The notes: a model not told the origin generated them from the sequence alone. A stretch of DNA of 64,000 nucleotides from Neobacillus sp. DY30 (GCF_030123065.1 NZ_CP126093.1:3352001-3416000), one strand, 5' to 3'; counted from the stretch's first letter, positions 35,463 to 45,410 are shown. Numbers and translations are program-made.

Positions 35463-36653
35463 ATGTCCAGCACTATTTTGGAGCAATTCTTAAACGAAAA
35501 CTTAGAAGATTTAAAGGGCAAGGGTCTATATAATGTCATCGATCCATTAGAAAGTCCAAATGGTCCGATGATTACGATAAATGGAAAACAGCTAGTCAAT
35601 CTTTCATCGAATAACTATTTAGGTTTAGCTACAGATGAGCGGTTGAAGCAGGCTGCTGCTGAGGCAATTGAGAAGTATGGGGTAGGTGCCGGTGCAGTTC
35701 GTACCATAAACGGAACATTAAAACTTCACGTTGAATTGGAAGAAAAATTAGCAGAATTCAAACATACAGAAGCAGCTATCGCGTATCAATCAGGCTTCAA
35801 TTGTAATATGGCAGCGATTTCTGCCGTAATGGATAAAAATGATGCGATCTTATCTGACGAATTAAACCACGCTTCCATTATTGATGGCTGCCGGTTATCG
35901 AAAGCAAAGATTATTCGTGTAAATCATTCCGATATGGAAGATTTACGAGCAAAAGCAAAGGAAGCGAAAGAATCAGGTCAGTACAACAAAATCATGGTTA
36001 TTACCGATGGCGTATTCTCCATGGATGGGGACATTGCATTATTACCTGAAATCGTAAAAATTGCTGAAGAATTCGACCTCATTACATATGTAGATGATGC
36101 ACATGGATCAGGTGTCCTTGGTGATGGTGCAGGTACGGTTAAGCATTTCGGCTTGTCTGATAAAATCGATTTCCAAATCGGGACCCTCTCAAAAGCCATT
36201 GGTGTAGTAGGTGGATATGTAGCAGGGAAGAAGAATTTAATTGATTGGCTAAAAGTAAGAAGCCGTCCATTCCTATTCTCTACATCACTAACACCAGCAG
36301 ATGTAGCAGCAAGTAAACGTTCCATTGAAATCTTAATGGAAAGTACCGAACTTAATAAAAAACTTTGGGAAAATGGGGATTACCTCAAAAAAGGCTTAAA
36401 GGAACTAGGCTTTAATATAGGGAACAGTGAAACCCCGATTACTCCATGTATTATTGGCGACGAGTCCCTGACACAGCAATTTAGCAAGCGATTAAATGAA
36501 GAGGGAGTATATGCAAAAGCAATTGTATTCCCAACCGTTCCAAAAGGAACAGGACGTGTTCGCAATATGCCGACTGCTGCTCATACAAAAGAAATGCTGG
36601 ATCAGGCCATTGCTATCTATGAGAAAGTCGGTAAGGAAATGGGCATTATTTGA
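35463..36653 (+). CDS. kbl: Glycine C-acetyltransferase (2-amino-3-ketobutyrate CoA ligase)
   Basis: 396 residues, alpha-oxoamine synthase family: [21 protein letters not shown]-type text (AYQSGFNCN), [12 protein letters not shown] and the PLP lysine in [14 protein letters not shown]. It splits 2-amino-3-ketobutyrate into glycine and acetyl-CoA, the step after threonine dehydrogenase, which follows 56 nt later. The close homologues include BioF (pimelate branch), but the neighbour tdh makes kbl the better name. AAGGGGG precedes the ATG. Confidence 0.95.
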   Translation: MSSTILEQFLNENLEDLKGKGLYNVIDPLESPNGPMITINGKQLVNLSSNNYLGLATDERLKQAAAEAIEKYGVGAGAVRTINGTLKLHVELEEKLAEFKHTEAAIAYQSGFNCNMAAISAVMDKNDAILSDELNHASIIDGCRLSKAKIIRVNHSDMEDLRAKAKEAKESGQYNKIMVITDGVFSMDGDIALLPEIVKIAEEFDLITYVDDAHGSGVLGDGAGTVKHFGLSDKIDFQIGTLSKAIGVVGGYVAGKKNLIDWLKVRSRPFLFSTSLTPADVAASKRSIEILMESTELNKKLWENGDYLKKGLKELGFNIGNSETPITPCIIGDESLTQQFSKRLNEEGVYAKAIVFPTVPKGTGRVRNMPTAAHTKEMLDQAIAIYEKVGKEMGII

Positions 36654-36709
36654 TCACGAAACCCTTCGATGGGCAGATTTCTTAACATAAGTGAGGAGGA
36701 CGGAGAAGA

Positions 36710-37684
36710 ATGAAACGGATATTAATAACAGGTGCATTAGGTCAGATCGGTTCTGAGCTCACCATGAAATTAAGAGAAACGTATGGGTGTGATAATGTAA
36801 TTGCTACAGATATTAGAAATAACGGTAGTGAAGCTGCACAGAGCGGTCCATTTGAAGTCCTAGATGTTACGGATTTAAATATGATGGGCGAAATTGCGAA
36901 AAAATATAAGGTTGATACCATAATGCACCTAGCCGCCTTATTATCGGCCACTGCAGAGGCAAAACCTGTCTTAGCTTGGAACCTAAATATGGGCGGTTTA
37001 ATGAATGCATTAGAAACAGCAAGAGAGCTTAATGCACAATTTTTCACTCCAAGTTCAATCGGTGCCTTTGGACCCTCTACACCAAAAGACAGTACACCAC
37101 AGGATACGATCATGCGCCCCACAACCATGTACGGCGTAAATAAGGTAGCTGGCGAGCTTTTGAGCGATTACTATTATCACAAATTCGGAGTCGACACGAG
37201 GGGACTCAGGTTCCCAGGCTTAATTTCATATGTAGCACTGCCTGGTGGCGGAACTACAGATTACGCTGTGGAAATCTACTATGAGGCCATCAAAAAAGGC
37301 AGCTATACTTCCTATATCGATAAAGGCACGTATATGGATATGATGTATATGCCGGATGCCCTAAATGCCATTATTGATTTGATGGAGGCTGACCCATGCA
37401 GGCTTAAACACCGTAACTCCTTCAATGTTACGGCAATGAGCTTTGATCCAGAAGAAATTGCAAACGAAATTAAAAAACATATTCCTGGATTTAAACTAAG
37501 TTATAATGTCGATCCTATCCGCCAAAGAATTGCCGACAGCTGGCCAAATTCAATTGATGCGATTGCAGCAGAAGAAGAATGGGGCTTCAAATTCAAATAT
37601 GACTTAGCGAAAATGACCGAAGATATGATTCAAAAATTAACCAATAAATTGACTATGAACAAAACAAAAGCGAGCGGAATTTAA
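36710..37684 (+). CDS. tdh: L-threonine 3-dehydrogenase, SDR type
   Basis: 324 residues, extended short-chain dehydrogenase fold: [12 protein letters not shown] nucleotide motif, [14 protein letters not shown], the catalytic Tyr/Lys in [12 protein letters not shown], and [16 protein letters not shown]. That set matches the NAD-epimerase-like threonine dehydrogenase group, which differs from the zinc-dependent Tdh in the B. subtilis kbl-tdh operon. It oxidises threonine to 2-amino-3-ketobutyrate, feeding kbl. GAGGAGGACGGAG gives a strong binding site. Confidence 0.93.
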   Translation: MKRILITGALGQIGSELTMKLRETYGCDNVIATDIRNNGSEAAQSGPFEVLDVTDLNMMGEIAKKYKVDTIMHLAALLSATAEAKPVLAWNLNMGGLMNALETARELNAQFFTPSSIGAFGPSTPKDSTPQDTIMRPTTMYGVNKVAGELLSDYYYHKFGVDTRGLRFPGLISYVALPGGGTTDYAVEIYYEAIKKGSYTSYIDKGTYMDMMYMPDALNAIIDLMEADPCRLKHRNSFNVTAMSFDPEEIANEIKKHIPGFKLSYNVDPIRQRIADSWPNSIDAIAAEEEWGFKFKYDLAKMTEDMIQKLTNKLTMNKTKASGI

Positions 37685-37696
37685 TTCTTTTTTTAG

Positions 37697-37733
37697 GAGA
37701 TGACCTGTTTTATCAGGTCATCTATTTTTTTTG
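37697..37733 (+). terminator. Terminator of kbl-tdh
   Basis: GATGACCTG and CAGGTCATC around TTTTAT, followed by eight T. Confidence 0.9.
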
Positions 37734-37740
37734 TGCTGAA

Positions 37741-37866
37741 TTTGTAGAACCTGTACACTTTTTTGTAAAAACTGTTCGGTTCTTTGTAGAAACTGTACAC
37801 TTTTTCGTAAAAACTGTATGGTTCTTTGTAGAAACTGTACACTTTTCTGTAGAAACTGTACGGTTT
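37741..37866. repeat. Six 21-nt tandem repeats
   Basis: Six units of TTTGTAGAAACTGTACACTTT type. Units 1, 3 and 5 are of one sort; 2, 4 and 6 differ mainly in the last third, so a 42-nt period is visible. On the minus strand it reads as YSFYKE/KVYSFY repeats, but no binding site supports a gene. Lies between two convergent terminators. Confidence 0.9.
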
Positions 37867-37889
37867 TGCAAGGCAACTACTATAAACAC

Positions 37890-37921
37890 GAAAAAAACAG
37901 CGTAGCATAAGCCACGCTGTT
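37890..37921 (-). terminator. Intrinsic terminator of selD
   Basis: AACAGCGTGG and GCTACGCTGTT around CTTAT on the minus strand, followed by seven T. Confidence 0.85.
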
Positions 37922-38972
37922 ATCTTTTTGCATAAATTAATTTCTCTTTCTTCTCCATAACCCTGCCGATAATCGCAGCATGGTTTTTACCAGCTGAATG
38001 AAGATTGTCTACATATTGAATAGCTTCTTCTTCACTAATAGAAACGAGCAGACCTCCAGAAGTAATCGCATCACATAGAACCAATTGTTCCTCGAGGGAA
38101 AGGTCCTCATAATCCACATCACCAAGTATCCATTTATGATTTGATTTTGATCCTCCTGGAACGACTCCATCCCTAGCTAACTCCAACGCGCCATCTAGGA
38201 TTGGAACCTTTGAATAGAAGATCTCAAAGCTTACGTTACTGCCGCGAGCCATCTCACTACTGTGTCCCAACAATCCAAATCCCGTTACATCTGTTACAGC
38301 ATGTGGTTGATAGTTCATTAAGCATTCAGCAGCTGTTTTATTTAACTCTGCCATGGTATCCGTAACAATTTGTTCTTGCTCAGGGGTTACCACGCTCCGC
38401 TTAATCCCTGTAGTGATAATTCCTACACCAATCGGCTTGGTTAAAACTAACACATCGCCAGGCTTAGCGCCAATATTCTTCCAAACTTTTTCAGGATGTA
38501 CAATTCCAGTTACAGAGAGACCAAATTTCGGCTCTTGGTCATCAATTGAATGACCTCCAACTGTCAATGCACCAGCTTCTTTTACTTTATCGGCTGCACC
38601 GCGCAAAATGTCGGAAAGCATTTCGGCGCCAAGCTTTTTAATCGGATACCCTACAATATTTAAAACTGTTTTTGGTTCTCCACCCATTGCATAAACATCG
38701 CTTAATGCATTTGCAGCAGTAATCTGTCCAAACATATAGGGGTCGTCCACTATTGGGGTAAAATAATCTACCGTTTGTATTAAGGCAATCGAGTCGGTTA
38801 ACTGATAAACACCAGCATCATCAGATGTTTCATGTCCCACCAATAATTCTGGTACTGGGTCTTGCTTTGGTAAATGACGCAAAACTTGCGCCAGGTCCTC
38901 AGGACCAATTTTACAGCCTCAGCCAGCTTTAGTTGATAAAGAGGTTAGGCGTATTTTCTCTTGTTCACTCAT
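37920..38972 (-). CDS. selD: Selenophosphate synthetase SelD, itself a selenoprotein (Sec18)
   Basis: SelD makes selenophosphate, the selenium donor for Sec-tRNA synthesis, from selenide and ATP. ATG 38972 (GGAGGTGG ahead) opens a frame that meets TGA at 38919-38921 and continues to 37920, 350 residues in all. The UGA sits in STKAGUGCKIGPEDL, where other SelDs have Cys or Sec at the catalytic position. The following Lys of UGCK is the other essential residue. The rest is standard: SDDAGVYQL, TVDYFTP, NALSDVYAMGG, TVGGHSIDDQEPKFGLSVTG. A GGTCC/GGACC hairpin follows 12 nt after the UGA. A gene finder would begin it falsely at a TTG/ATG inside (about 38882). It is divergent from the SelW-like gene and followed by its own terminator. 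Confidence 0.95.
38894..38906 (-). promoter_or_regulatory. SECIS-like hairpin in selD
   Basis: GGTCC-TGA-GGACC on the minus strand, beginning 12 nt after the UGA codon, with G in the loop. Confidence 0.5.
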
Positions 38973-39042
38973 CGTTCCACCTCCATTAATTAGTATAACT
39001 GTTTCCAAAAAAAACTGCACACACTATGTACAAGCAGAAGAT

Positions 39043-39071
39043 TTGCATGGAAAATAACGTTGCGATAAAAT
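39043..39071 (+). promoter_or_regulatory. Sigma-A promoter for the SelW-like gene
   Basis: TTGCAT, 17-nt spacer, TAAAAT, 54 nt before the ATG. Confidence 0.55.
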
Positions 39072-39124
39072 GTTTTTACTATAGTGATGTAGGAAATTAG
39101 ATTATAAAATGGAGGAGTAAAAAG

Positions 39125-39364
39125 ATGAACAACTATCACGTTATTGTTGAATTCTGCATGCAATGAAACTACGCACCGAAAGCCGCGAGTCTCGCGGAAG
39201 AACTTTTTACACACTTTAATCGTAACATTGGAAAAATGGAATTAATCCCTGTTTCAGGAGGAGCATTTGAAGTAACTGTCAATGGGGAAAAAATATATTC
39301 CAAATTAGATACCGGGGTGTTTCCTGACACCCAAGATATTATCAATAAAATTTCACAAAAATAA
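39125..39364 (+). CDS. SelW-like Rdx-family selenoprotein (C-x-x-U)
   Basis: 79 residues, with UGA at 39164-39166 as Sec14. The N-terminus reads VIVEFCMQUNYAPKAASLAEEL, that is beta-strand, then C-M-Q-U, then a helix. This is the fold and motif of the Rdx family (SelW, SelT, SelH), whose CxxU or CxxC sites carry out thiol redox work. The end (GAFEVTVNGEKIYSKLDTGVFPD) holds the conserved beta hairpin with V-F-P. GGAGGAG stands before the ATG. A perfect 6-bp hairpin follows the UGA by 16 nt. The frame from ATG to TAA is otherwise open. It lies between selD and selA, divergent from selD. Exact redox partner unknown. Confidence 0.88.
39183..39197 (+). promoter_or_regulatory. SECIS-like hairpin in the SelW-like gene
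   Basis: CCGCGA-GTC-TCGCGG, perfect 6-bp stem with G in the loop, starting 16 nt after the UGA. Confidence 0.65.
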
Positions 39365-39370
39365 AATTGT

Positions 39371-39404
39371 ACCCTCATATCAAATTTGGTATGAGGGTTT
39401 TTTG
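39371..39404. terminator. Bidirectional terminator
   Basis: ACCCTCATA ... TATGAGGGT hairpin followed by T; between the SelW-like gene and the Hsp20 gene that converge. Confidence 0.85.
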
Positions 39405-39419
39405 TTTTAAAAAAGTATC

Positions 39420-39812
39420 TTAAGGCAATGTAATATAGCAATTTTTCCCAAGACCTTTTTCAGTTTTAGAAATAAGAACCTCTAATATACCATTAATATA
39501 ATTTGCATTTACTTTTTGATTTATAACTTCAAAGGGGAACTGGATAGTTCGTACTTTTTTTTGTTGATTAGAGGTAGTGGAGGATTTAACAGCTGTTATA
39601 ACGAGCTTATTTTCTTCAATAAAAACTTTAATTTCCGAGCTGTTATACTCGTTAAGTAATGCCTCGACGATCCATTCTTGATCTGTCTCATATAAGTCGA
39701 TGCGAAATTGCGTCACATCATCTTGTGTCGTTAAAGGGTCGAGGCAGTAGTTTTCCAACCACTTCTCCACAAGGTCAAAATCGATGGGCTGTATATTTTT
39801 TTTGGATTTCAT
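39420..39812 (-). CDS. Hsp20/alpha-crystallin-like protein
   Basis: 130 residues. The second half shows an alpha-crystallin-like pattern: EWIVEALLNEYNSSEIKVFIEENKLVITA, then the FPFEVINQKVNANYINGILEVLI segment, where family members have A-x-x-x-NG-V/I-L. Bacillus has several such small heat-shock-like proteins, some in the spore coat (CotM, CotP). Which one this is cannot be told. ATG 39812 has AGGGGGATT ahead; 39845 has none. It is convergent with the SelW-like gene and divergent from selA. Confidence 0.7.
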   Translation of the reverse strand: MKSKKNIQPIDFDLVEKWLENYCLDPLTTQDDVTQFRIDLYETDQEWIVEALLNEYNSSEIKVFIEENKLVITAVKSSTTSNQQKKVRTIQFPFEVINQKVNANYINGILEVLISKTEKGLGKNCYITLP

Positions 39813-39909
39813 AGCAATCCCCCTTGCATGGTTTATTTTATTCATTCAGAATGAAAGGGTGAAATAAAACAGACGGAAGTAAAGAAGGTAAAGTAAAGGA
39901 GTTTTTTTT

Positions 39910-41316
39910 GTGAAAGAATGGTTACGCTCAATTCCGGCAGTGCACGAACTGCAAAACCATGAGAGATTCGAATCCCTCATGAGGGAAAATGACCTCGATG
40001 CCACGCAACTAACAAAGCAGCTCAAAGAAGCACTCGATCAAATAAGATCATTATTATTAAACGGCAACTGGAAAGGCGCCAACCCTGGCACAAAACAGTT
40101 TATAGAGGATGTTTTTCAACTAATAGGCAGGAATATAAAAGAACAATACTCTTATACCATCGAAAGAGTAGTCAATGCGACAGGCACCATCCTTCATACG
40201 AATCTTGGACGAGCAAGGCTAAGTGACAACGCCATCCATCACGTAGTCGAAACCGCCCAAAATTATTCAAACCTGGAATATAAATTGACTGAAGGGGAGC
40301 GCGGTTCTAGGCATAGCCATGTAGAAACCCTTCTTAAAGAAATTACTGGTGCTGAAGCTGCTATGGTCGTCAATAATAATGCTGCCGCCGTTTACCTTGT
40401 CTTAAGAGCGCTTGCAGAAAATAAGGAAGTGATTGTTTCACGGGGACAGTTAGTAGAGATAGGCGGCTCGTTCCGAATCTCATCCATAATGGAAGAAAGC
40501 GGTGCGAAATTAGTTGAAGTTGGAACTACAAATAAAACTCATTTATATGATTATGAAAAAGCCATTAATTCAGAAACGGCTATTGTCATGAAAGTTCACA
40601 CAAGTAATTTTAAGATTATTGGTTTTACAAAATCAGTCGAAACAGAAGACCTCATTAAACTGACTCAAGAGGCAGACGATGTTATTTTTTATGAAGACCT
40701 TGGCAGCGGCGCCCTTTTTGATTTTAGAAAGCACGGAATTGGAGAGGAACCGGTTGTCAGAGAGGTAATTGAAATTGGCGCAGATGTTGTCACGTTTAGT
40801 GGGGATAAGCTCCTGGGCGGACCTCAAGCAGGAATCATTGCTGGTAAAAAGAAAATCATCGATACTCTAAAAAAACACCAATTAGCACGCGTCGTTCGAG
40901 TAGATAAGATGACTCTGGCTGCGCTGGAAGGTACGCTAATTGATTATGCACGTGGAGAAAAGGGAGTACATAACATTCCCACCATCCGTGATTTATTAGT
41001 TTCTATTGATGTATTAGACGAAAGAACGAAGAGGTTTGTTACAAACTTGTTACATGGCACAGATTATTTTCAGGCGAAAATTTTTCCTGGCACAAGTCAA
41101 GTAGGCGGAGGAACCCTGCCGGATGTACAGCTGCCAACCTTGGTCATTTCTTTAAAACATCATACGCTAACAGCAGAACAGGTTGGAAGAAAATTACGAA
41201 CACAATTTAAACCAGCCATTGTTGGACGGATTCAAAAAGATGAATTTCTCATTGATTTAAGAACCGTTACAGAGGAAGAGGAACAGCTGATTCTTCAAGC
41301 CTTACTTCAATTATAA
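39910..41316 (+). CDS. selA: L-seryl-tRNA(Sec) selenium transferase SelA
   Basis: 468 residues. SelA is the PLP enzyme that converts Ser-tRNA(Sec) to Sec-tRNA(Sec) using selenophosphate from SelD. Recognised by the N-terminal helical domain (RSIPAVHELQNHERFES), ATGTILHTNLGRA, VNNNAAAVYLVL, RGQLVEIGGSFRI, the DLGSGAL loop and the PLP-lysine motif TFSGDKLLGGPQAGII. GTG start with AAAGGAG 8 nt ahead. selB usually follows selA in one operon, but here a dispersed repeat and sspP follow, so selB and the tRNA(Sec) gene must be elsewhere. Confidence 0.95.
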   Translation: MKEWLRSIPAVHELQNHERFESLMRENDLDATQLTKQLKEALDQIRSLLLNGNWKGANPGTKQFIEDVFQLIGRNIKEQYSYTIERVVNATGTILHTNLGRARLSDNAIHHVVETAQNYSNLEYKLTEGERGSRHSHVETLLKEITGAEAAMVVNNNAAAVYLVLRALAENKEVIVSRGQLVEIGGSFRISSIMEESGAKLVEVGTTNKTHLYDYEKAINSETAIVMKVHTSNFKIIGFTKSVETEDLIKLTQEADDVIFYEDLGSGALFDFRKHGIGEEPVVREVIEIGADVVTFSGDKLLGGPQAGIIAGKKKIIDTLKKHQLARVVRVDKMTLAALEGTLIDYARGEKGVHNIPTIRDLLVSIDVLDERTKRFVTNLLHGTDYFQAKIFPGTSQVGGGTLPDVQLPTLVISLKHHTLTAEQVGRKLRTQFKPAIVGRIQKDEFLIDLRTVTEEEEQLILQALLQL

Positions 41317-41318
41317 AA

Positions 41319-41348
41319 GCAACCCCCTCATAGGTCTAGAGGGGGTTA
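41319..41348 (+). terminator. Hairpin after selA
   Basis: AACCCCCTC and GAGGGGGTT, 9-bp GC-rich stem. The T run is missing, so termination would be weak. Confidence 0.4.
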
Positions 41349-41404
41349 GCACTATTTCAAAAGTCCCAATAAATATATTTTTCATTTAGGAGTATTGACA
41401 AGCG

Positions 41405-41580
41405 TCTCGGGGTCATAAGCCAATCCGGCTTAAAGGGCGCCTTCCGCTTTTCTATTGTCTAGCTTCATGCGCCATCGGCTCGGGGTCATAAGCCAATCCG
41501 TCTAGAAGGTTAAAGAACAACCTTCCAGCCGGCTCGTCTTATGCCTGTCGCCGATAGGCAGGCGCCTTCCGCTTTTCTAC
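41405..41580. repeat. Dispersed repeat, partly tandem
   Basis: CTCGGGGTCATAAGCCAATC occurs at 41406 and 41479; GCGCCTTCCGCTTTTCTA occurs at 41437 and 41562. GC-rich, unlike its surroundings, with TTGTCTAGCTTC-type text. I recognise this as the kind of intergenic element found in many copies in Bacillaceae. Its right edge supplies the sspP stop codon. Confidence 0.75.
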
Positions 41581-41717
41581 ATATCATGATGTGATTTACT
41601 TTTTTGACGTGTATGATTACGGTTCTTTACTTTCTTTGAACCGCTTAAAGGCTCAGGTTGGCCTGATATCTTAGGTTGATTTCTACGCATATCTTTGCCA
41701 TCGTTTTTGTTCACCAT
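41577..41717 (-). CDS. sspP: Small acid-soluble spore protein P
   Basis: 46 residues; the stretch [19 protein letters not shown] matches B. subtilis SspP, and the HHDM end agrees too. A minor core protein of the spore. AGGAGGGATGAAA before ATG 41717. In B. subtilis sspO and sspP form one transcript next to citB; here another gene lies between them on the opposite strand. Confidence 0.88.
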   Translation of the reverse strand: MVNKNDGKDMRRNQPKISGQPEPLSGSKKVKNRNHTRQKSKSHHDM

Positions 41718-41831
41718 TTTCATCCCTCCTATAATGTTAGGATGCAAAGCTGAACACATTTTATGCTGAATAATTTGTGATTCCGCTGTGCAATTTAACG
41801 TTATAGAAACGTGAGGGGAGTGAAACAGTCG

Positions 41832-42110
41832 ATGCCGGAGATTGATCGATTTCCATATAATAAGGATAAACAGCAAGCTTTTCAGGCTGCACAGCAGGGC
41901 TATGAAGAAGCACAAGGATTATTTAAAACCATCATTAGTGACAGTGCTAGTTACGGTCATCAGCTAAAGCATTTAAAAGAAGAAGTAAACGAAGCTTATC
42001 AGCAGATTGAGAATGCGTTAGAAGTAGCTTCAGAGCACCAAAGAGCACAACTTGAACGCTTTCAGCAGGATTTGCAAAGCATCGTAGAGGAAGTAAATCT
42101 GCCAGAATAG
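41832..42110 (+). CDS. Small helical protein, unknown
   Basis: 92 residues, almost all helix: [18 protein letters not shown] at the start, then heptad-like [46 protein letters not shown], which suggests a coiled coil. GAGGGGAGTG precedes the ATG; GTG 41820 is also possible. It lies between sspP and sspO on the opposite strand, so it interrupts the B. subtilis arrangement. I do not recognise the family. Confidence 0.6.
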   Translation: MPEIDRFPYNKDKQQAFQAAQQGYEEAQGLFKTIISDSASYGHQLKHLKEEVNEAYQQIENALEVASEHQRAQLERFQQDLQSIVEEVNLPE

Positions 42111-42118
42111 AACATTTT

Positions 42119-42149
42119 TAAAAAGCAGGGGGGCACTCCTGCTTTTTAT
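42119..42149. terminator. Bidirectional terminator
   Basis: AAAAGCAGG and CCTGCTTTTT around GGGGCACT. Confidence 0.8.
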
Positions 42150-42151
42150 CG

Positions 42152-42301
42152 TTATTGATTTTTCTTTCGTTTTTTATTGTTCATTTTTTCTTTAATCGTT
42201 AGTGGTTCGTTTGACATTTCTTCATTATATCCAGCACCCATACCTTGGCCTTTAGCTGCGTTTGCACCTGGAATTACATGATTTGACTTTTTTCGTTGCA
42301 T
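42152..42301 (-). CDS. sspO: Small acid-soluble spore protein O
   Basis: 49 residues. [19 protein letters not shown] and the end NNKKRKKNQ match SspO (CotK) of B. subtilis. A minor spore-core protein made in the forespore. GGGAGGTGA lies 5 nt before the ATG. Divergent from citB, as in B. subtilis. Confidence 0.88.
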   Translation of the reverse strand: MQRKKSNHVIPGANAAKGQGMGAGYNEEMSNEPLTIKEKMNNKKRKKNQ

Positions 42302-42519
42302 GCCATTCACCTCCCTATAGAGAATTCTTAAGGAATTCTCTCTAATAGAGATAATATTTCCTTTTAAGTAAAAATAAATGACAAGAAATAAGTTTTTTGA
42401 GATAATAAATAAGTATACAATTCTAATCTTTAAGACTATTCAGTTATAGGGTGTTATAAGATTTTTCTAAATATTTTGAACAATATACATAAAAACCATA
42501 AGAAAAACTTATCAATCAC

Positions 42520-42537
42520 AATAACTTTCTTGTTATT
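42520..42537 (+). promoter_or_regulatory. CcpC-like dyad upstream of citB
   Basis: AATAAC-TTTCTT-GTTATT, a perfect inverted repeat in the 358-bp gap before citB. B. subtilis citB is repressed by CcpC at ATAA-N7-TTAT; here the spacing is N8, so the match is close but not exact. The rest of 42302-42659 is AT-rich leader with no gene seen. Confidence 0.4.
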
Positions 42538-42659
42538 TACTTATGTAAAACGTTGTATTAAGATTAGAATTGTGAGAAAAGTGATGCTGGATATGAATAT
42601 TCAAACTTTTCGACTTTTCGTTAATTTTAGTTAATGATGACGAATGAGGGGGCTTTACT

Positions 42660-45371
42660 ATGGTGAAAAATGATGTATTTAACGCACGTACTTCGTTTGA
42701 AGTGAACGGTAAACGTTATCACTATTACCGATTAAGTGCACTTGAAGAGGCTGGCATTGGCAACGTTTCTAAATTGCCATATTCCGTAAAAGTATTACTT
42801 GAATCTGTGCTTCGTCAATATGATGGCCGTGTTATCGGAAAAGAGCACGTTGAAAACTTAGTAAAATGGGGAACAGATGAGCTTAAAGAAGTGGACGTTC
42901 CATTCAAGCCATCACGTGTAATCCTACAAGACTTCACTGGTGTACCAGCAGTAGTTGACCTAGCTTCTTTAAGAAAAGCTATGGCTGACCTAGGCGGAGA
43001 CCCAGATAAAATTAACCCTGAGAAAACAGTTGACCTCGTTATCGACCACTCTGTACAGGTTGACGCTTATGGTTCCGCTGACTCTTTACGTGTTAACATG
43101 GATTTAGAATTTGAACGTAATGCTGAGCGTTACCAGTTCCTAAGCTGGGCTCAAAAATCATTCAATAACTATCGTGCTGTTCCGCCTGCAACTGGTATCG
43201 TACACCAAGTTAACCTTGAGTATTTAGCGGATGTTGTACACGTAGCTGAAACTGCTGATGGTGAGCTGGAAGCATACCCAGATACTTTAGTTGGTACTGA
43301 CTCTCATACCACTATGATCAATGGTATTGGTGTACTAGGATGGGGCGTTGGTGGTATTGAGGCAGAAGCTGGAATGCTTGGACAGCCTTCTTACTTCCCA
43401 GTACCAGAAGTAGTTGGTGTTAAATTAACAGGTGAGCTTCCAAACGGTGCAACAGCAACTGACTTAGCATTAAAAGTTACTCAAGTTCTTCGCAGCCACG
43501 GTGTGGTTGGTAAGTTTGTAGAGTTCTTCGGTCCTGGAGTATCCGTACTTCCATTAGCAGACCGTGCAACGATCGCTAACATGGCTCCAGAATATGGTGC
43601 AACTTGTGGTTTCTTCCCAATCGATAGTGAGTCATTAGAGTATATGCGCTTAACTGGACGTGAAGAAAGCCATATCCAAGTAGTAGAAGAGTACTGCAAA
43701 GCAAATAGCCTTTTCTTTGATCCATCATTTGAGCCAGTATACACTGATGTTATTGAAATCGATCTTTCTGAAATTGAAGCTAATCTTTCTGGTCCTAAGC
43801 GTCCACAAGATTTAATTCCACTTTCAAAAATGAAAGAAGAATTCGTTAAGGCTGTTTCAGCACCACAAGGAAACCAAGGCTTCGGCTTACAAGCAGATGA
43901 GCTTGAAAAGTCTGCTGTCGTTAATTTCCAAAATGGAGACGAAACAACAATTAAAACTGGTGCAGTAGCAATTGCTTCTATCACTAGCTGTACAAATACA
44001 TCTAATCCTTACGTTCTAGTTGGGGCAGGTCTTGTTGCGAAGAAAGCGGTTGAACTTGGAATGGAAGTTCCTAAGTTTGTTAAAACTTCTTTAGCACCAG
44101 GATCTAAGGTTGTAACTGGATATCTTCGTGACTCTGGATTACTTCCATACCTTGAGCAAATCGGCTTCAACCTTGTAGGTTACGGCTGTACAACATGTAT
44201 CGGTAACTCCGGTCCATTAAAAGAAGAAATCGAAAAGACAATCGCTGAAAACGATCTTTTAGTTACATCTGTTCTTTCAGGTAACCGTAACTTTGAAGGA
44301 CGGATTCATCCGCTTGTAAAAGCAAACTACCTAGCTTCACCACCTCTAGTTGTGGCTTATGCACTAGCAGGTACAGTGAACATTGATTTCGCTAATGAAG
44401 CAGTTGGTAAAGATAAAGATGGAAACGATGTATTCTTCAAGGATATTTGGCCATCAACTGCTGAAGTAAATGATGTAGTGAAACGCACTGTAACTCCTGA
44501 ACTATTCCGCAGAGAATATGCGAACGTGTTCGGTGACAACGAGCGTTGGAACGAAATCAAAACGAGCAATGAGCCATTATATACTTGGGATGAAGATTCC
44601 ACTTATATTGCAAACCCGCCATTCTTTGAAGGCTTATCACCTGAACCAGGTACAGTTGAACCATTAACTGGACTTCGTGTAGTAGGTAAGTTTGGAGATT
44701 CCGTAACAACTGACCATATCTCTCCTGCAGGTGCTATTGGCAAAAATACACCAGCTGGAAAGTATTTATTAGAAAAAGGCGTTCAGCCTCGTGACTTTAA
44801 CTCTTACGGTTCTCGCCGTGGTAACCACGAAGTTATGATGCGTGGAACATTTGCAAACATTCGTATCCGTAACCAAATCGCACCAGGCACAGAAGGCGGC
44901 TTCACAACTTACTGGCCAACTGGTGAAGTTACATCTATCTACGATGCTTGCATGAAGTACAAAGAAAACGGCACAGGACTTGTTGTTCTTGCTGGAAAAG
45001 ACTACGGAATGGGCTCTTCACGTGACTGGGCTGCTAAAGGAACAAACCTTTTAGGCATTAAGACCGTTATTGCTGAAAGCTTTGAGCGTATTCACCGTTC
45101 TAACCTTGTGTTAATGGGCGTACTTCCACTTCAATTTAAAGAGGGCGAAAGCGCTGAAACACTTGGTTTGACTGGTAAAGAAACTATCGATGTACAAGTG
45201 GATGAAAACGTAAGACCACGTGATCTTCTAAAAGTTACAGCTACTGACGAAGCTGGAAACAAGAAAGAATTTGAAGTACTTGTTCGCTTCGATTCTGAAG
45301 TTGAAATTGATTACTACCGTCATGGTGGTATCCTTCCAATGGTACTTCGCGAAAAATTACAAGAAGCCTAA
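42660..45371 (+). CDS. citB: Aconitate hydratase (aconitase)
   Basis: 903 residues, the length of IRP1/AcnA-type aconitases. It isomerises citrate to isocitrate in the TCA cycle, with a 4Fe-4S cluster held by three cysteines: one in [10 protein letters not shown], two in [11 protein letters not shown]. Also seen are the active site text [23 protein letters not shown] and the domain 4 signature [17 protein letters not shown]. In Bacillus the apo-form binds RNA as a regulator. Preceded by a GAGGGGG binding site. sspO/sspP upstream and yneN downstream match the B. subtilis neighbourhood, but four to five genes have been inserted before yneN. Confidence 0.97.
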   Translation: MVKNDVFNARTSFEVNGKRYHYYRLSALEEAGIGNVSKLPYSVKVLLESVLRQYDGRVIGKEHVENLVKWGTDELKEVDVPFKPSRVILQDFTGVPAVVDLASLRKAMADLGGDPDKINPEKTVDLVIDHSVQVDAYGSADSLRVNMDLEFERNAERYQFLSWAQKSFNNYRAVPPATGIVHQVNLEYLADVVHVAETADGELEAYPDTLVGTDSHTTMINGIGVLGWGVGGIEAEAGMLGQPSYFPVPEVVGVKLTGELPNGATATDLALKVTQVLRSHGVVGKFVEFFGPGVSVLPLADRATIANMAPEYGATCGFFPIDSESLEYMRLTGREESHIQVVEEYCKANSLFFDPSFEPVYTDVIEIDLSEIEANLSGPKRPQDLIPLSKMKEEFVKAVSAPQGNQGFGLQADELEKSAVVNFQNGDETTIKTGAVAIASITSCTNTSNPYVLVGAGLVAKKAVELGMEVPKFVKTSLAPGSKVVTGYLRDSGLLPYLEQIGFNLVGYGCTTCIGNSGPLKEEIEKTIAENDLLVTSVLSGNRNFEGRIHPLVKANYLASPPLVVAYALAGTVNIDFANEAVGKDKDGNDVFFKDIWPSTAEVNDVVKRTVTPELFRREYANVFGDNERWNEIKTSNEPLYTWDEDSTYIANPPFFEGLSPEPGTVEPLTGLRVVGKFGDSVTTDHISPAGAIGKNTPAGKYLLEKGVQPRDFNSYGSRRGNHEVMMRGTFANIRIRNQIAPGTEGGFTTYWPTGEVTSIYDACMKYKENGTGLVVLAGKDYGMGSSRDWAAKGTNLLGIKTVIAESFERIHRSNLVLMGVLPLQFKEGESAETLGLTGKETIDVQVDENVRPRDLLKVTATDEAGNKKEFEVLVRFDSEVEIDYYRHGGILPMVLREKLQEA

Positions 45372-45376
45372 TATTC

Positions 45377-45410
45377 TAACCACCATGCAGCTTTGCATGG
45401 TGGTTTTTTA
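45377..45410 (+). terminator. Intrinsic terminator of citB
   Basis: AACCACCATGCA and TGCATGGTGGTT around GCTT, followed by T. Confidence 0.9.

Noticed and set aside
37693..37908. Minus-strand frame with YSFYKE repeats
   Set aside because: No ribosome binding site, it overlaps two terminators, and it is explained by the 21-nt DNA repeat.
39169..39441. 90-codon minus-strand frame over the SelW-like gene
   Set aside because: It is the mirror of the SelW-like coding frame and has no binding site.
41320..41580. Possible tRNA(Sec) or selB start after selA
   Set aside because: The stretch is a GC-rich hairpin and a dispersed repeat; no cloverleaf with UCA anticodon and no long frame.
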